A DNA stretch of 64,000 nucleotides from Mesaphorura yosii. Its lineage: Eukaryota; Arthropoda; Collembola; Poduromorpha; Tullbergiidae. Below, one piece after another: positions 49,549 to 61,600 of the stretch. The notes below the pieces were generated by a model. It was not told the origin of the DNA. It did no database searches and saw only the letters and a list, made by a program, of their open reading frames with translations. Every line of letters starts with the position of its first letter. Positions within the stretch are counted from its first letter, which is position 1. Where the stretch lies: assembly GCA_009869945.1 (NCBI GenBank), contig WIXG01000286.1, forward strand, positions 1 through 64,000, given 5' to 3'. The translations under genes and the position numbers were made by a program.

Positions 49549-52500
49549 CTACTCGCGCAGTGGGTTATGGTTTTTGCAAGCACAGTCGCAGGCACAACGC
49601 TTCACACGGTGGTGCTGTTTCTTCGCAGCGGCGGCCTCCTTCGCTTCGCTCGACTCGGACTCGACGTCGTCGACGGATCGGCGAGGGCGGATCACTGAAA
49701 CAACAAATTGTGATTAAGAAAAGAAATGAGGCTTGTCTCGAATCATAGAATCATTAAGCTACAAAATGTCTTATTACCATGCTGAATGTGATGGCGTGGT
49801 TCAATCGGCACCGGATTCGGCAGTGCCCGCTCCCGCTGCAGTATTTCGCTGATGATTTGCCTGGCAGGAATCTGCTCCTCAATCGAGCCTCCTTCCTGGC
49901 GTTCGAGGTTGGTGACGAACGAACCCGGAAGCTGGAACTGAATGCTGCGACCTCGGAACGGAGAGGCCGGGATTTCTTGTGCGCCCGCGGGGAAGAAAAT
50001 GGATCCACCCGCCTCCTCGCTCGAGTCTGGCTGGGGCATGAAGATTGGGACGAGTGGTGGTGTGGAGCTCTCGTCGTCATTGTTGTTATTTACAAGTTGA
50101 TTCAGACTGGACTGACTAGCGCTGAGCATCGGGTCGTTTTGGCTTTCGGCGACGACGTGCTGAAGCAGAACTTCGAGGGGATTCTGCCCGGGGGTGAGAG
50201 GAATCGGGCCGATCATGTGGATGTTGTTGGAAGCGGCGCCGCTGGGTCCGGACGACGCTGAGGGAGCGGGCTGCTGTCTGGTGGCGAAGGGCAGCGCCGG
50301 TCGAAGGAGAGTGGCCTGGAACGGAGACTGCGGCTCGAAGGTGGCCTGATGTGGTGGGGGCGGGAAAAGCATGGGGGCCGGTGCGCCCCCATTGAGGATG
50401 TCCATCAGGAGCGGGTGCACGGGCGGGTGAGGGTACGGCCCCGGGAACCCTGGGCCCATCGGCATGGGCGGCGGAGGGCCTTCGTGCTGCGGCAGCAGGA
50501 TTCTTGCGCCTGGCTGCGGGTGGGGGTCCTCCGACCCGCAGGACACAATCATCTTTTCGCCAGTGAAGCGCAGGTACCTCGGGTCCGTGCTGGCGTTCAT
50601 GCCCAGGAAAAACGGCAGGGGCTTCGCGTGCTCGTCGACGATCTCCTCTGCGCGCTTCTTCTCGATGACGCAGTTCATGTTGGAGCGGTGGTTCAACTTC
50701 TCAAACATGTGCTAAAAACGAGGTACAGAACGCAAAATCAAAATATGAAACCCTCTCAATTCGACACAAGCGAAATTAAAGAGTAACGACGCCAAGGTTA
50801 AGTCAACGCTAAAAAACGATACACTCTGACGCTTTTGACACTCTTACAATTACAATTACAACTCTACCATGCTCGCTCGTCTTTGGCCTCAGTTAGAAAT
50901 TTTTCTCTCGTTGCAACAATAAATTATTATCTTTTTATTTTTAAACACTGCAAAACAATCTTTGCAAATGATCAAATTGAAGTGAAACTTCTGCTGCATT
51001 CACATTCACTTGGTTCTCTTCGCATCTGTGCTGCATTCTGCATTCGCATTCTGCAGTGTCTCAGCCTCAAATTCGAATACATTCTCTGACTAAATGCGTC
51101 TGTCACGCTCTCGCTTCCATTTACAATTTTGCATCTCTTTTAGTCTTTTATCCACTCAATTTACGCATTCATTACGCATAATTTTGTACGCGGCCTTTCG
51201 TCCCCGCGCTCTCTTTGCAGCAGCAGCGCAGCAGAATTGTATGTCATTCACTGCTGCTTACGTTTTACTCGTCACGGATCATAAACCGAGGCAGCACGCT
51301 AATTGAAAGCATGGCATGGCGTGCATTTTATTGTAATTGCAATTGCTCTCACGGCATCATAAACGTATCATTTCGAGCGAAGTGATTCGCAGCTCATGAT
51401 TTTATCGGACGGCATCTCAAGTGAACGTGAATTAAATGTGGTTTGCGTACGGAAATTAATGATACTTGTAATTACAGTGCAATTAATTTGTTGCCGAAAC
51501 ATGCAAGATGCTTTTTTTTTTTACAAATTTACTTGAGTATTTTGCATGTTGCTCTGCATTTTGTGTGTTTTATGGCTTGGCTTACTTCTTGGAGGTTCAA
51601 CTCGAGCGGGAGCTTCAGCATTGTGACAGAGTCGTCATCGTCGTCGTCTTCGTCTTCGACCGAGTTGGAGTTGGAGTCGCTGTCCTTGGCGCTCGCGCTT
51701 CCCGCTTCAGTGGGCTTGGGCTTTGCCTCCTTCTGCTGCTTGTTTGTACCCACGTCAATTTTGCTCTCAGACGAATCCAGGTCACTGGCTCCAATAAGGA
51801 TCGCACTGCGCAGCGATTGCGGCTCGAGAATCGTCTCAATCTAATTACAACAACATGCAACAATAACGCGATCAAACGCTGAACAAGAACAATGGCAATG
51901 GCTTGGCCGAGACCTTGCTGACATTGCGCGCAGTAGCGGCGGCAGCGTCAATCACGTTTTCGTGACATTTGCACGAGCGTTAACTGGCTAATTGGCCTTT
52001 ACAAATTCTACGACCTACTAAACATTTTCATGATTTGCGATGCGACTTACTCCTGAAGGTGGCTGATACTGGCACAACGTATTTCCGTTTCCGTTGCCGC
52101 TCGAAATCCAAGCCGAGACGATGATTGACGCCGACAGCATTCCAGCGATTACGACCGCAGTCAGCGCGATGATCTTGGCGACCTGCACCATCGGATGCTG
52201 CTTGTTGACGCCGCGGTACGACTGACAAAGACAAAGAAAAGATGAGACAGCGTGAACATTTATTCGATACTGGTATAAGCATAAAAGCAACGGCGGGTAC
52301 GGCCGCCGTCGCAGGTTTCTTTTTCTCGTGCCAGATTAATGATAATCTGTAGTGATAAAGAAGGCGTAATCGAGAACTAGATCGCTATTAGCTAAATGGA
52401 AGAAAGGTCATTTTCAGGAATTTCGTGCGTTACGTTGATGAGTCTGATAACGATAACATTTGACCTTGGTCGCGAATTCGAGCGTAATTGGAAGAAATTC

Positions 52501-55429
52501 GAGCTCGGGTTCTGAAATTCGACTTCAATCGCGCCATTTCAACAATCGGCACGAGAAATCACGACGGTGATAATTTTATGCAATGTTAACGAGGTGAGAG
52601 TTTTCGTATCTTATATCGCATCCTCTGATTGTTAAGTTGGGTGTGGTGCGCCTGCGCCGTTTTGAAACTGATGCCTCATTTACTCATGTGTACCAGCATT
52701 TTTCATTCCGGCCGCATTGACTTCAACTTCCACTTCGACACACTCTGACTGAGTTTGTAGGCTACACTTTCAATTTTCGCAACGGCAAACGCAAAGCAAA
52801 ATTGTCGGAAGTTTCTGTCACAGTGAATCAGTGATTTTCAAATCAAAGACTTGACTTGACTGACTCGAGTTGTAGTGGAGTGCATCCGGTGTATTGTGCT
52901 CAATATGCGACAGGGAATGGAATAGCGAATACGCAATACTTCACAGTGACTCGACTCGTGCGCATTTTCAGCATATCCGGATTAAATTCGCAATTCGCAC
53001 TGGAATACGTAAATCACGCAGGCAGGCTGACGCTGAGCTGAGCTGTCAGCGAGTAAATGACAGGGTACAGGAAAAGGCACATAAAATTCGCAATCCGTAA
53101 TTCGCAAATCACGCCAGAATTGCATTGACTGCCTTAGACAAAGAGCGTCAATTAACGTGCCGACACTTTTAGTTTTGCTTCTCGGCTCGGCTCATCCGTT
53201 TTTCTCATTTTAATTGTGTAATGCAATATAAATTCTAATTTGATTTACCGTCTCGCTGCAGTAAATGCTTAACCCACGCCGTGCCTTCCGCACTGCACTG
53301 CTTTATAATGGCAGCAGAATAGCAAAACAGCAAAATATTATTGAGATTCACGCGGCGACCAGCCGGCCTTGTTTATAAAAGTCGTAAACTCTTAACTTCA
53401 CGAACACGATGCTTCTTTCCTCTTGCAAAAGGACAGGCACAGACAGTAAATTTGCACGTGTGCACGCGATCTCATTGCTCACCTCGCCCTTAAAGGCTAC
53501 TTGTCGTCTTGGCTGACTTGACTTTATGACCGCTCCTAATCCAAGCCAAGTCATCGTCTTACGTCAACGCTAGCATCGACACTTTACGAGCATTGGAAAT
53601 TGAGACTCATTCTCCCTTAATTAAAGTCAATGCTGCCAGTTTTATATGGCACACTTCAGAAAACAATTCTGAATTCTGAATAGCTAATTAAAATGCGACT
53701 CCATTTCGTCAAAAACGGAACTGCGCGTGGTCGTAAAGGAATCCTTCGATTGTGGATGCCCGATTGGGCAATCCAATTAATTCTTTTGTCACTTGGCTGT
53801 CGAAGTTCAACTCGAGTCATTACTCATCATCTGTCAAGCACAGAAGGGAAACAGCGTAGAAGAAGACGCTGAAGAAACAGAAGTAGAGGAATAAAGAATG
53901 ATCGCCTCGCTAGCCAATTGAATGCAACAATAAATTTGTAAAACAAAGACTGACGGCTTGAAACTCTCTCCTTTCATTTATCCTCGATCCTTTCCTAATT
54001 ATCTAATTAGTTAAATCCATCTTCACTCTTATCTTCGTGCTATGGCTATACAGGCTTTGTATGCAGTGCTGACCTGATTATGATTATGAAGCTTGTCTTC
54101 TTGTGGCCAGCACTCGCAATAGCAATAGCGCAAATTGCATCTCAATTTCAGTTTCAGCTTCTCTTCATTTTAATGAGGCATAAGAATCGACAGCGGCCCG
54201 ACCGACCTTCTCTCGTTTCGACAAGCTAAAGCTACGCGTCACCTTTCATAATTCATAATTCGTTAAGATTCACAAGCACACGTACGAAGGAAACAGCACA
54301 AACTCTACACGGATGATTCCAAGGCAAAAGCCAAACAACAACAGCTTGATTGCAGTTCAGTTTGCAACGCAGCAGTTGAAATGTTGCGAAAGCATTTCAA
54401 GTCAAGTAAAGTCAAGCCGAGTCGAGGCGAGTCGCTGCCGCTGCTGATTGAATAATACTCAATGTTAACCAGCCAGCTCGACTGTTGCCAATTCGCATTA
54501 CACCATAGATAATGAAAAGTTACATTAAGAATTATGATGAATGCTCGGAAGTGAGAAGACCAGCAACTGCAAAATGAGCTGACATTTTTCTATATTTTGA
54601 CTTTTGGCATTGGAAAACTCAAGCATTTAATTACTACGAACTAATTGGAGTTGTTCGGTTGCTGCCAGAACGTAAACACTAACACTCTTCAAAAATTCGC
54701 GAATTTTCATTGTAATTTCTAAAAGACTAAAACCGCATTCGCAATTTCAGTGCGACAGAAAACCAGCGTTTTGCTGTGCTAACAAGCACCTTCAATTTCA
54801 TTTTCAATCTTTGCAGGCTGTAGCTGCATTTCACACTTTCAAATTTCCATTCGAGAATCCTGCAGCAAACCGCAAACGCGAGCGCAAACCAAATGCAAAA
54901 TGAATGTTTAAGGCAAGGCGAGCGATTACTTTGCAGCCAAGTCTTGTCAATACAGAAATAGAAATTTCGTGTAAACACGCCGCTCGACGCTGCAAGACTG
55001 AAGACTGACTATCGTTTTTATGGTATTGTTTTTGCCATTTTCGTGGACAACGTGCAGATTGCAGATTCGTCTTTGTTCCGAGAATGCCTCACCTCACGTG
55101 GACGATTCATATTTCATCTCTCATGCATCGCTCGCATGCATGTGCATGACTTATTTTTAAAAACAACTTTCCATTTCGAATGATGGCCGTCGCTGCCAAA
55201 GCTCGTCACAGCAAAAACACAAAACACGTTGACGAGAAGAGACACGAATGGGACACAAAAATATGCCGCAGTGAAATTAATTATAAATCAATTAGCGAAA
55301 TGACGAGTTTGCGAAATTGAGAACAGTTTTGGTTACCGGCGGAGGGTCCGGATACTCCATGCCCGGAGTGTAGTCTTTGACCGTCACAGTTGTCATCGAG
55401 TCGCAATCGGAAGGCGGCTGCTTTTCCAT
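49549..55429 (-). CDS. Type II single-pass membrane protein, function unknown
   Basis: Five exons, 55429-55337, 52221-52051, 51840-51586, 50711-49778 and 49694-49549, join in phase for 532 aa. The N-terminus (MEKQPPSDCDSMTTVTVKDY, then PPP) is cytosolic-looking. A single membrane span of about 26 residues lies at 45-70 (within VAKIIALTAVVIAGMLSASI), with Lys before it and no cleavable signal, suggesting type II topology. The ectodomain has an acidic run (about 150-165) and a conserved-looking block, FEKLNHRSNMNCVIEKKRAE through YLRFTGEKMIVSCG. A Pro-rich, Gln/Asn-rich disordered region follows. The last residues are RVKR (514-517), a furin-type site, then CACDCACK. The overall plan recalls BRICHOS proteins, but the domain itself is not convincing. 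A 3.1-kb first intron separates exons 1 and 2. I do not recognise the family. Confidence 0.75.
52222..55336. other. Large first intron of the type II membrane-protein gene
   Basis: About 3.1 kb with only short frames. There is no coding exon, tRNA or recognisable transposon. Clusters of the words ATTCGCAATCC and ATTCGCAAATC lie near 53086-53113. Confidence 0.5.
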
Positions 55430-57739
55430 GCCGTAATGCTGTTTCAGATTCCCCCAAACTAGTGCGTGTGCGTACTTGCGAGTTGACTCAAAAGGTCGCA
55501 AAGAAGTGCACTGGACGAAGATTGTACGTGGACTGAAGTAAAGGGTCAAAGTCTTTAGTCGAGCCTTGAGCCTTGTCTTGTAATGACTTGTCTTTAAACC
55601 CCACGAAAGGTTGTTGTGTTGTTTTGAACAGAAAGGGTTGAAGGCAGAATGCAGAGTGCACGTTGAGATGAGAAGCGGAGAAGGATGTCGATTGTTGATG
55701 TTGATGTGTTTGGTGCGTTCGAGTCTCCGGCTGGATAACGGTGGTTTGTCTCACTTTTCTTTTGTGTGCATGCAGCAGGAACAGCAAACAAGAGGCAAGA
55801 AACCAGTTAAGACGAGTCTCAATTGTTGACAGGCTTATTGGAACTGCCAGGCGACACGGAATTTTCCAGGCTATTTATACACACGGATGAGATGCTGCTT
55901 CCTGAAGCACCAGTGTAATGCAATGTGTAATACTGATAAGGAAGGAGGAATCGGTGTTTGTTGGTATCTGGGAGTCAAATCATTGACTGACTAACGCTGC
56001 TTGGCAACAATGCGAGACAACGAGCCTCTTTGACTCTTTATCATAATCCCTCGGCTTGGATGGTTGGCGAGAGCTTCTCTTCAACAGCCTTGCAATTGCA
56101 ATCACAATTGCAAATGCAGTGTAAAGCAAAGCAGTGCAGAATTTGAGAGAATGCAGGCAAGGCAAGAATTAAAAGGGAAAAATAGAAAACGTGCGTGAAT
56201 ACGTGCATTTCGCATTGATAAGAGCGCCAGCATGCATTTCGCATTCGCACACGTAATAACGCGCTGCACTGCAATCTGCGATGTACCTCAACTTTTTATG
56301 ACCGACCGACCGACCGACTCCTCATCTACAATTATCCCAGCAGCCACCAAGCTAAATGCTACTGCTTCGTTAAAGTTAATAACGATGATGACAGTCATCC
56401 CTTTGTACTCTGATTTTGCAACTGCCTCCCTGTGATTGCAGAGGAGTCGCGCGCATCGCGGTAGAGTGGAGAAGAAATGGCAAAGATTATAATAATCAGG
56501 AGAAAGGGTACGCGAACGCATACGCGAAACGCAACGCAACAAACTTTTTGCATTGCTGCGATCACAAATCACAGTGACTGCAGGCAGGCAACAGTGGCAG
56601 TAATTTACAGCTCAACAAAGAACAATGCAATGCAATGCGATGCAACTCGAGTATGAAGAAGAGAGATGAAGGCGTGAGAAGAAGATGCAAGAAAAGTGCA
56701 TAATGGATTTACAGCTTCAGCTGGCTGACTCGCAAATACAAATGCACGGCAAATGGCAGACTCTTCAGGTCTGTCAGGCCTACTTTTACCTCAAACCAAG
56801 GAGGCAGGGCAGGCAAATACAGGCAGGCTTAATTGTATGTCATTAAGACAGCAGGTACAGTTAAGAACAGCTCTGAATCTTTAAGCAGTAGTACCAAAAT
56901 ATCTGTTTTAATTTCCCAAATTTCATTTCATGTTTATAATAATCAGCAGTGTGCGTCTGTTGTCCCGCAAAAATTGACTTTGTTACTCTCATTCGGAATC
57001 TGCACTGCAATTTCTAACTAGTGACAAAATTTGGGCCCCGCGCCGCCTCACCGCGATGACGACGGCGAAGATAATGGCGACGATGATTTGCGGTTCGCCG
57101 CGGCGTATTCAAAGAAGCTCTTCAGTTAATTCAGTACGTCACTGCCCCAAATTGTATTTAATGCATGCATACACAACGCAAATGCAGACGAAGGCGAACA
57201 CGCTGAATAAAAACTATCAATTTCACTTTACACGCGGGCAGGTAACGTAGAGCAAACCAGCAGTCAAAATACAAGAAATGGGACACTTTGTTGTTGTATT
57301 TTGATGATGATGCTATCTTAATTCGAGTTGGCAGTTTGCGGTCGGAATTAAAATTCAACAAAGATTTGTGCCTTTTTAATCGTGTCTTTTTATTTTGAAC
57401 CATCAATTACGCTGGAATCTAGGAATGAATCGTCCCGGAACGAATCTCCCTGTATGAATCTTCACAGATCCAATCTTCCAAGTCACACACACATTGATTA
57501 GAGTCTGTCTGCAGTCCCAAGAATAACTTGAAAGCGCTGTACAAGTCCACGGCAGGCAAGTCTCTATTTTCGGACCCGGAGCGTGAAGGAATTAAGGATA
57601 GAAAGTATACACGGGAATGATCTCAACATCCAATATCAGTGCAAAATACTTCCTCAGCACTGTGCACAGAAAATGTGGACTACATTACACGTGTACATGG
57701 GTAGGATACATATGTTAAAAATATAAAACAATAATTAAA
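55430..57739. other. Gene-poor region upstream of the membrane-protein gene
   Basis: It contains the leader and promoter of the minus-strand membrane-protein gene, a GACC microsatellite (56300-56315) and a GC-rich island at about 57031-57117. No gene is supported. Confidence 0.5.
56300..56315. repeat. GACC tetranucleotide microsatellite
   Basis: Four perfect GACC units followed by GAC. Confidence 0.85.
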
Positions 57740-58643
57740 TTAGATGTTATATTCAATGTTATGAACCACGCCTCGCAAGTAGTCCTGCATTGAGTCGTCG
57801 TCGAGGGTGTACTCGGCGACGACCTTCTTCAGTTTGGCTACCATGTCTTTGTATTTTTCGAGTCCTGCAGGCTCGGCACTTCGGCCCAGGACTTTCTCAA
57901 TTTTAGCTTTAGTTAGCTGCAGTTCTTACTTCAAGCAATCATGTAATTTGAAAATAGTGGGGTGTGGGGAGCTCAACATTGAGTTGATGTTCTGTTGAAG
58001 CCCTCGCATGCGTTGTTAATCTTCCCCAAATCCTCCAAAACTGATTGGCGACAATTCCAATGGACTGTTGGGTACATTGGAGGACGTCTGCGATTTCTCC
58101 TGTCGACGGAGCCAATCCGAGTTGTCTCAAAGTAGTTGAAGAACTGTCCGAGAATGTCCTCATTTTCTTCAAAAAAAAGTTTCTGCATCAACTTGTCGTA
58201 TGCTGCAGAAACTTTCTCAGGTGAAACAAAAGCAAGAGAAGCCAAAATTTTCATGTTGAGGGCGAAGTCCAACTTCTGGCGGTATTCTTCAGACAACGGT
58301 GGATGTGCTTCCAGATGGATTGCGACAAATGAAAGAAGCAGTCTCGCTGGCGAGAAGTCTGGAACGCGTCGTGAAACGTTTTGATTGAAGCCTGCTCAAA
58401 ATCTGACATGATGCTGGTTGGGACCAAATTAGGTCTCAAGTTTTTGATCCTGGTGTAGGAGGGTTGCGGCCGCTTTGGCAGCAGCGCAAACAACAATGGC
58501 AGAACCAACTCGCGAAACTTTCCGTGGATTACGAAGACCTATTCAAACAATGCGGGGCTGGCTTTGAATATTCTGTCGAAGAACCAGTGGTCACAGCGTC
58601 GGAGAACATCCAAACCCTGTTCTGTGCCAAACATTTTGCGCTG
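57740..58643 (-). mobile_element. Decayed MULE-type DNA transposase
   Basis: Minus-strand frames give, in the right order, a MULE transposase core. WFFDRIFKASPALFE carries the first catalytic Asp (family WFADGTF). FRELVLPLLFALLPKRPQ and then IMSDFEQASIKTFHDAF carry the second Asp. CFFHLSQSIWKHI, KILASLAFVSPEKV, FFNYFETTRIG and RRRPPMYPTVHWN follow, then NNACEGFNR and HPTIFKLHDCLK. The end is DYLRGVVHNIEY with a stop at 57742-57740. It is broken: an in-frame TAG at 58541-58539, a frameshift near 58285, another near 57995, and a stop near 57930. The N-terminal part, where FLYWCH-type fingers often sit, was not found, nor were terminal repeats. It is a dead copy of a plain DNA transposon. Confidence 0.8.
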
Positions 58644-61600
58644 CATAATTTGACAAAATAAAACACTAAACTCACAAGTTGCGTCGATATCTTGCAACAG
58701 TAATATTAGTAACTTTATTAAAACGAATAAAACTCTGCAAAGTTTTGCTGCGTCTTTAAAAAGTTCAGGAGAGGTTTGGAAGATCAGCCTCGTGCTTCGT
58801 GTGCATTACTTTGTTCTTGTACACACAGGGCGCTCCCCCCTTTGTTCGGCAGAGCTCGCGTGTTACCTGGAAGATTCGTTCCTAGGAATATTCACTCCTG
58901 TTACGATTACGCTGCATTCGCCAACATTTATGGTCTCAAGTCTCCGTTCCTTGTTACTTGAATGCATTCGTGAGTCGCAAATCGCAATTTGCAAACTGGG
59001 TTCTTGCATCTGCCAATTGCGAGGAATAATTGTGCTGGGATTCGCGATAATTGCATGCGCTTAGGCTTGTGTTTAATTCGCATGCAGTTTGCAGTTCGCA
59101 TTTTGCAGTTTGTATGCATAAATGGGCATACGAGATCAAATTAGCATATATTTAACTTTTGTAGGAAATGAGACGTGGATACAAGCTCATTTCAATGCCG
59201 GCCAAATGTGATGTGAATGCGATGAGTGGAACAAGAACAAGGCAGTTGGTCAAAGAGCGTGAAGAGAGTGAACGAGAATGCGAATGCGAGTACAGACGTG
59301 TGATTGATTATTGTATAAGAATGCAGTAGATTTTATGGTACATTTGAGCTGCATGAGCCCATAAATTGCAATTGCAGCAGAATGAGCAGAAATTTCGCGT
59401 TGCCAAACAGGTACGCGTATTCAAAAGGCAAAATGTAGAATGCAGAATTTAGAATGCATGCGAGCTGTGTACTTCTTGTGAATTGGTCAATTACGCAACA
59501 AGCAACAATTTCTGGCTCGCTCGGCATCGTGGTTTATTTTTGATATCCGCGTCAGCAGAAAAGCGAGCCAACAACTTAAATACTACTTGTATTCTCGAAT
59601 TTTCAGGTTCTAATCAGTTGTGGTAATAATTACTTTGCGCCTTGTTTGCATTTTTCATTTGCAGTCCGGACAATCGAAGGCCAAACCTTAAGCCGTAAAA
59701 TTACGAGGCTGGGCTCCGAGCTCGGATTTGCATCACTGCTTAAGCACGGCAGACAATGTCAATGCAATGTCAATCGAGTCTCCACCGTTTACGTTTTTCT
59801 GAGGAATGAAAGTTTGGAAATGGAAATGCGAAATGTGAAATACGAAATAATTACCGTAATTGACTACAACTGCAATTTCAGTTCGAATCGAAAGAAAATA
59901 ATGATGGAGGAATGAAACTGTGTCAATTTATATTTGACATAATGTAAATTGCACTTTGTACAAGATGCACGATTTTTTCACTGCAATTCGCGTGCGGTTT
60001 CGGCCAGGCCATCATTTGGAGGCGCAGATTGCGTCTACGTCCTTTAGCGTCAGCGTCTCCTCTCATTGTTGTACTTACCGCGTCTGTTTGGCATTTGGCT
60101 GGCAGTGATTGGCGGTATTGTAATGGCATTTACTTTTATTTTCGTTGCGTGTTGTGGTAAGCCAGTGCAGTTGCAATGTTGGCCTCAGGGACGGTTAAGA
60201 AATTCTCGTACTTTAAGCACGAATTCATAAATTATGCATGGACCAGTTTCAATTTCTTTGCAAATACAAGCCAAGCGACTTAGACGCGCCAATAAACAAA
60301 TTGTAACGGCCGAATTGTCAATGAAAGCTTCCAAATCCGAATATTTACGTTTTCCGCTCTTAAAATTTGAGATTAAGAGAGATTAAGATTTCTCCAATTG
60401 ATTTTAGCAGCCATTTCTCACTGTAGACTTTCACTAAATCACAGTCGTAGTCACAGTCTTAGAAATTGTCGATTATCATTCGTCATTGTTGAAGGTCTCC
60501 TCATGAATAATTGACGCCTGCCGTTGCCTTGCGTTATTTCGGCTCCCGCAATGCAATTAATATTAATCAGCCCACTTAACTTTACGAGCTTGTTTGTCAC
60601 CTGCATGAGCATCAAGCTTCATCGTCCCGTCTCGTCTGGGCCGGCGGCGGCCTGCCTTTGTCGCGTTTGCTGGCTGGGCTTATTTTTCTCGGCAGCCGTT
60701 TTAACGCTTTAATGCTTCAATTGTTGAATTATGACAGCACGTAAATTGAAGAATTAAATCGCGATGTGAGAGTTGCGAGGCTGAACTCCTCCACTGACAT
60801 GCAGGCACACATTTTCACAAAGGTTGGCTCCCACTTTTTGCATTTTTCTGGTGCAATGGGAAAATAATCCACAATTAAACGGTGGGAAATTTGCTCCCGT
60901 TGTTCTGACTGACTCCAAGTAAACCTCATTCATTAAGGCACGCAGCCAGCGGTGTAGCGTAGGGAGGACTGAAACTGCAATTACCATAATTATGCCAGGT
61001 CGAGGATGATCAACGATCAAAGCGTGTAATGAAGATGAGCATCATCGCAATGCAATGCAATGCAAAGCGTTGTTTTTATATGTGATACATGAGTGAAGAA
61101 ATACAGAAAATATAAATGAAACGAATGAAACCGACTGAGTATGAAATGTGAACTGAACCCATGCCACGAGAGAAGAGGATGCGAAATGTAAATTGCGTAT
61201 GTACAATGAAAAAATCTTCCCGTCGTTGTCGTTTCTTTTATTTTCTGCAAAAAGTCTTTCCTCTTTTCTTATTTCTACGCGTCCGCCGTCATTTGTAATT
61301 TACATGTGCATTTTCAGCTCGTTTGCAATCCGAATTTCATACTAATGCTGAGCACTTGGAGATTGTCGCCCTGATTTGGTAATTTCCTTCGTGAAACACG
61401 CGTGCTTGTGTTAATTATTCTTATGCAGGCTTCCCTGCCTGCTTGTACGTGCACGTGCGAGCGGGCATGTCAAGGTTACAATTAAAATTACAGAAATTCA
61501 ACCTCAAGGTTGGTCAGCAGTCTGATGTACGAGAGTTTCTTTTGTGGAAATTAACAACAAGCAGCAGAGGTGTTTCGGCCAGTGCGGCTGTTCTCGGTTG

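Noticed and set aside
49754-50786. Long plus-strand frames opposite the membrane-protein gene
   Set aside because: They mirror the Pro/Gly-rich fourth exon on the minus strand, which has correct splice phases at both ends.
49549-55429. BRICHOS-domain assignment for the type II membrane protein
   Set aside because: Topology and the furin-like site fit, and two cysteines lie about 45 residues apart, but the conserved Asp and surrounding pattern could not be matched.
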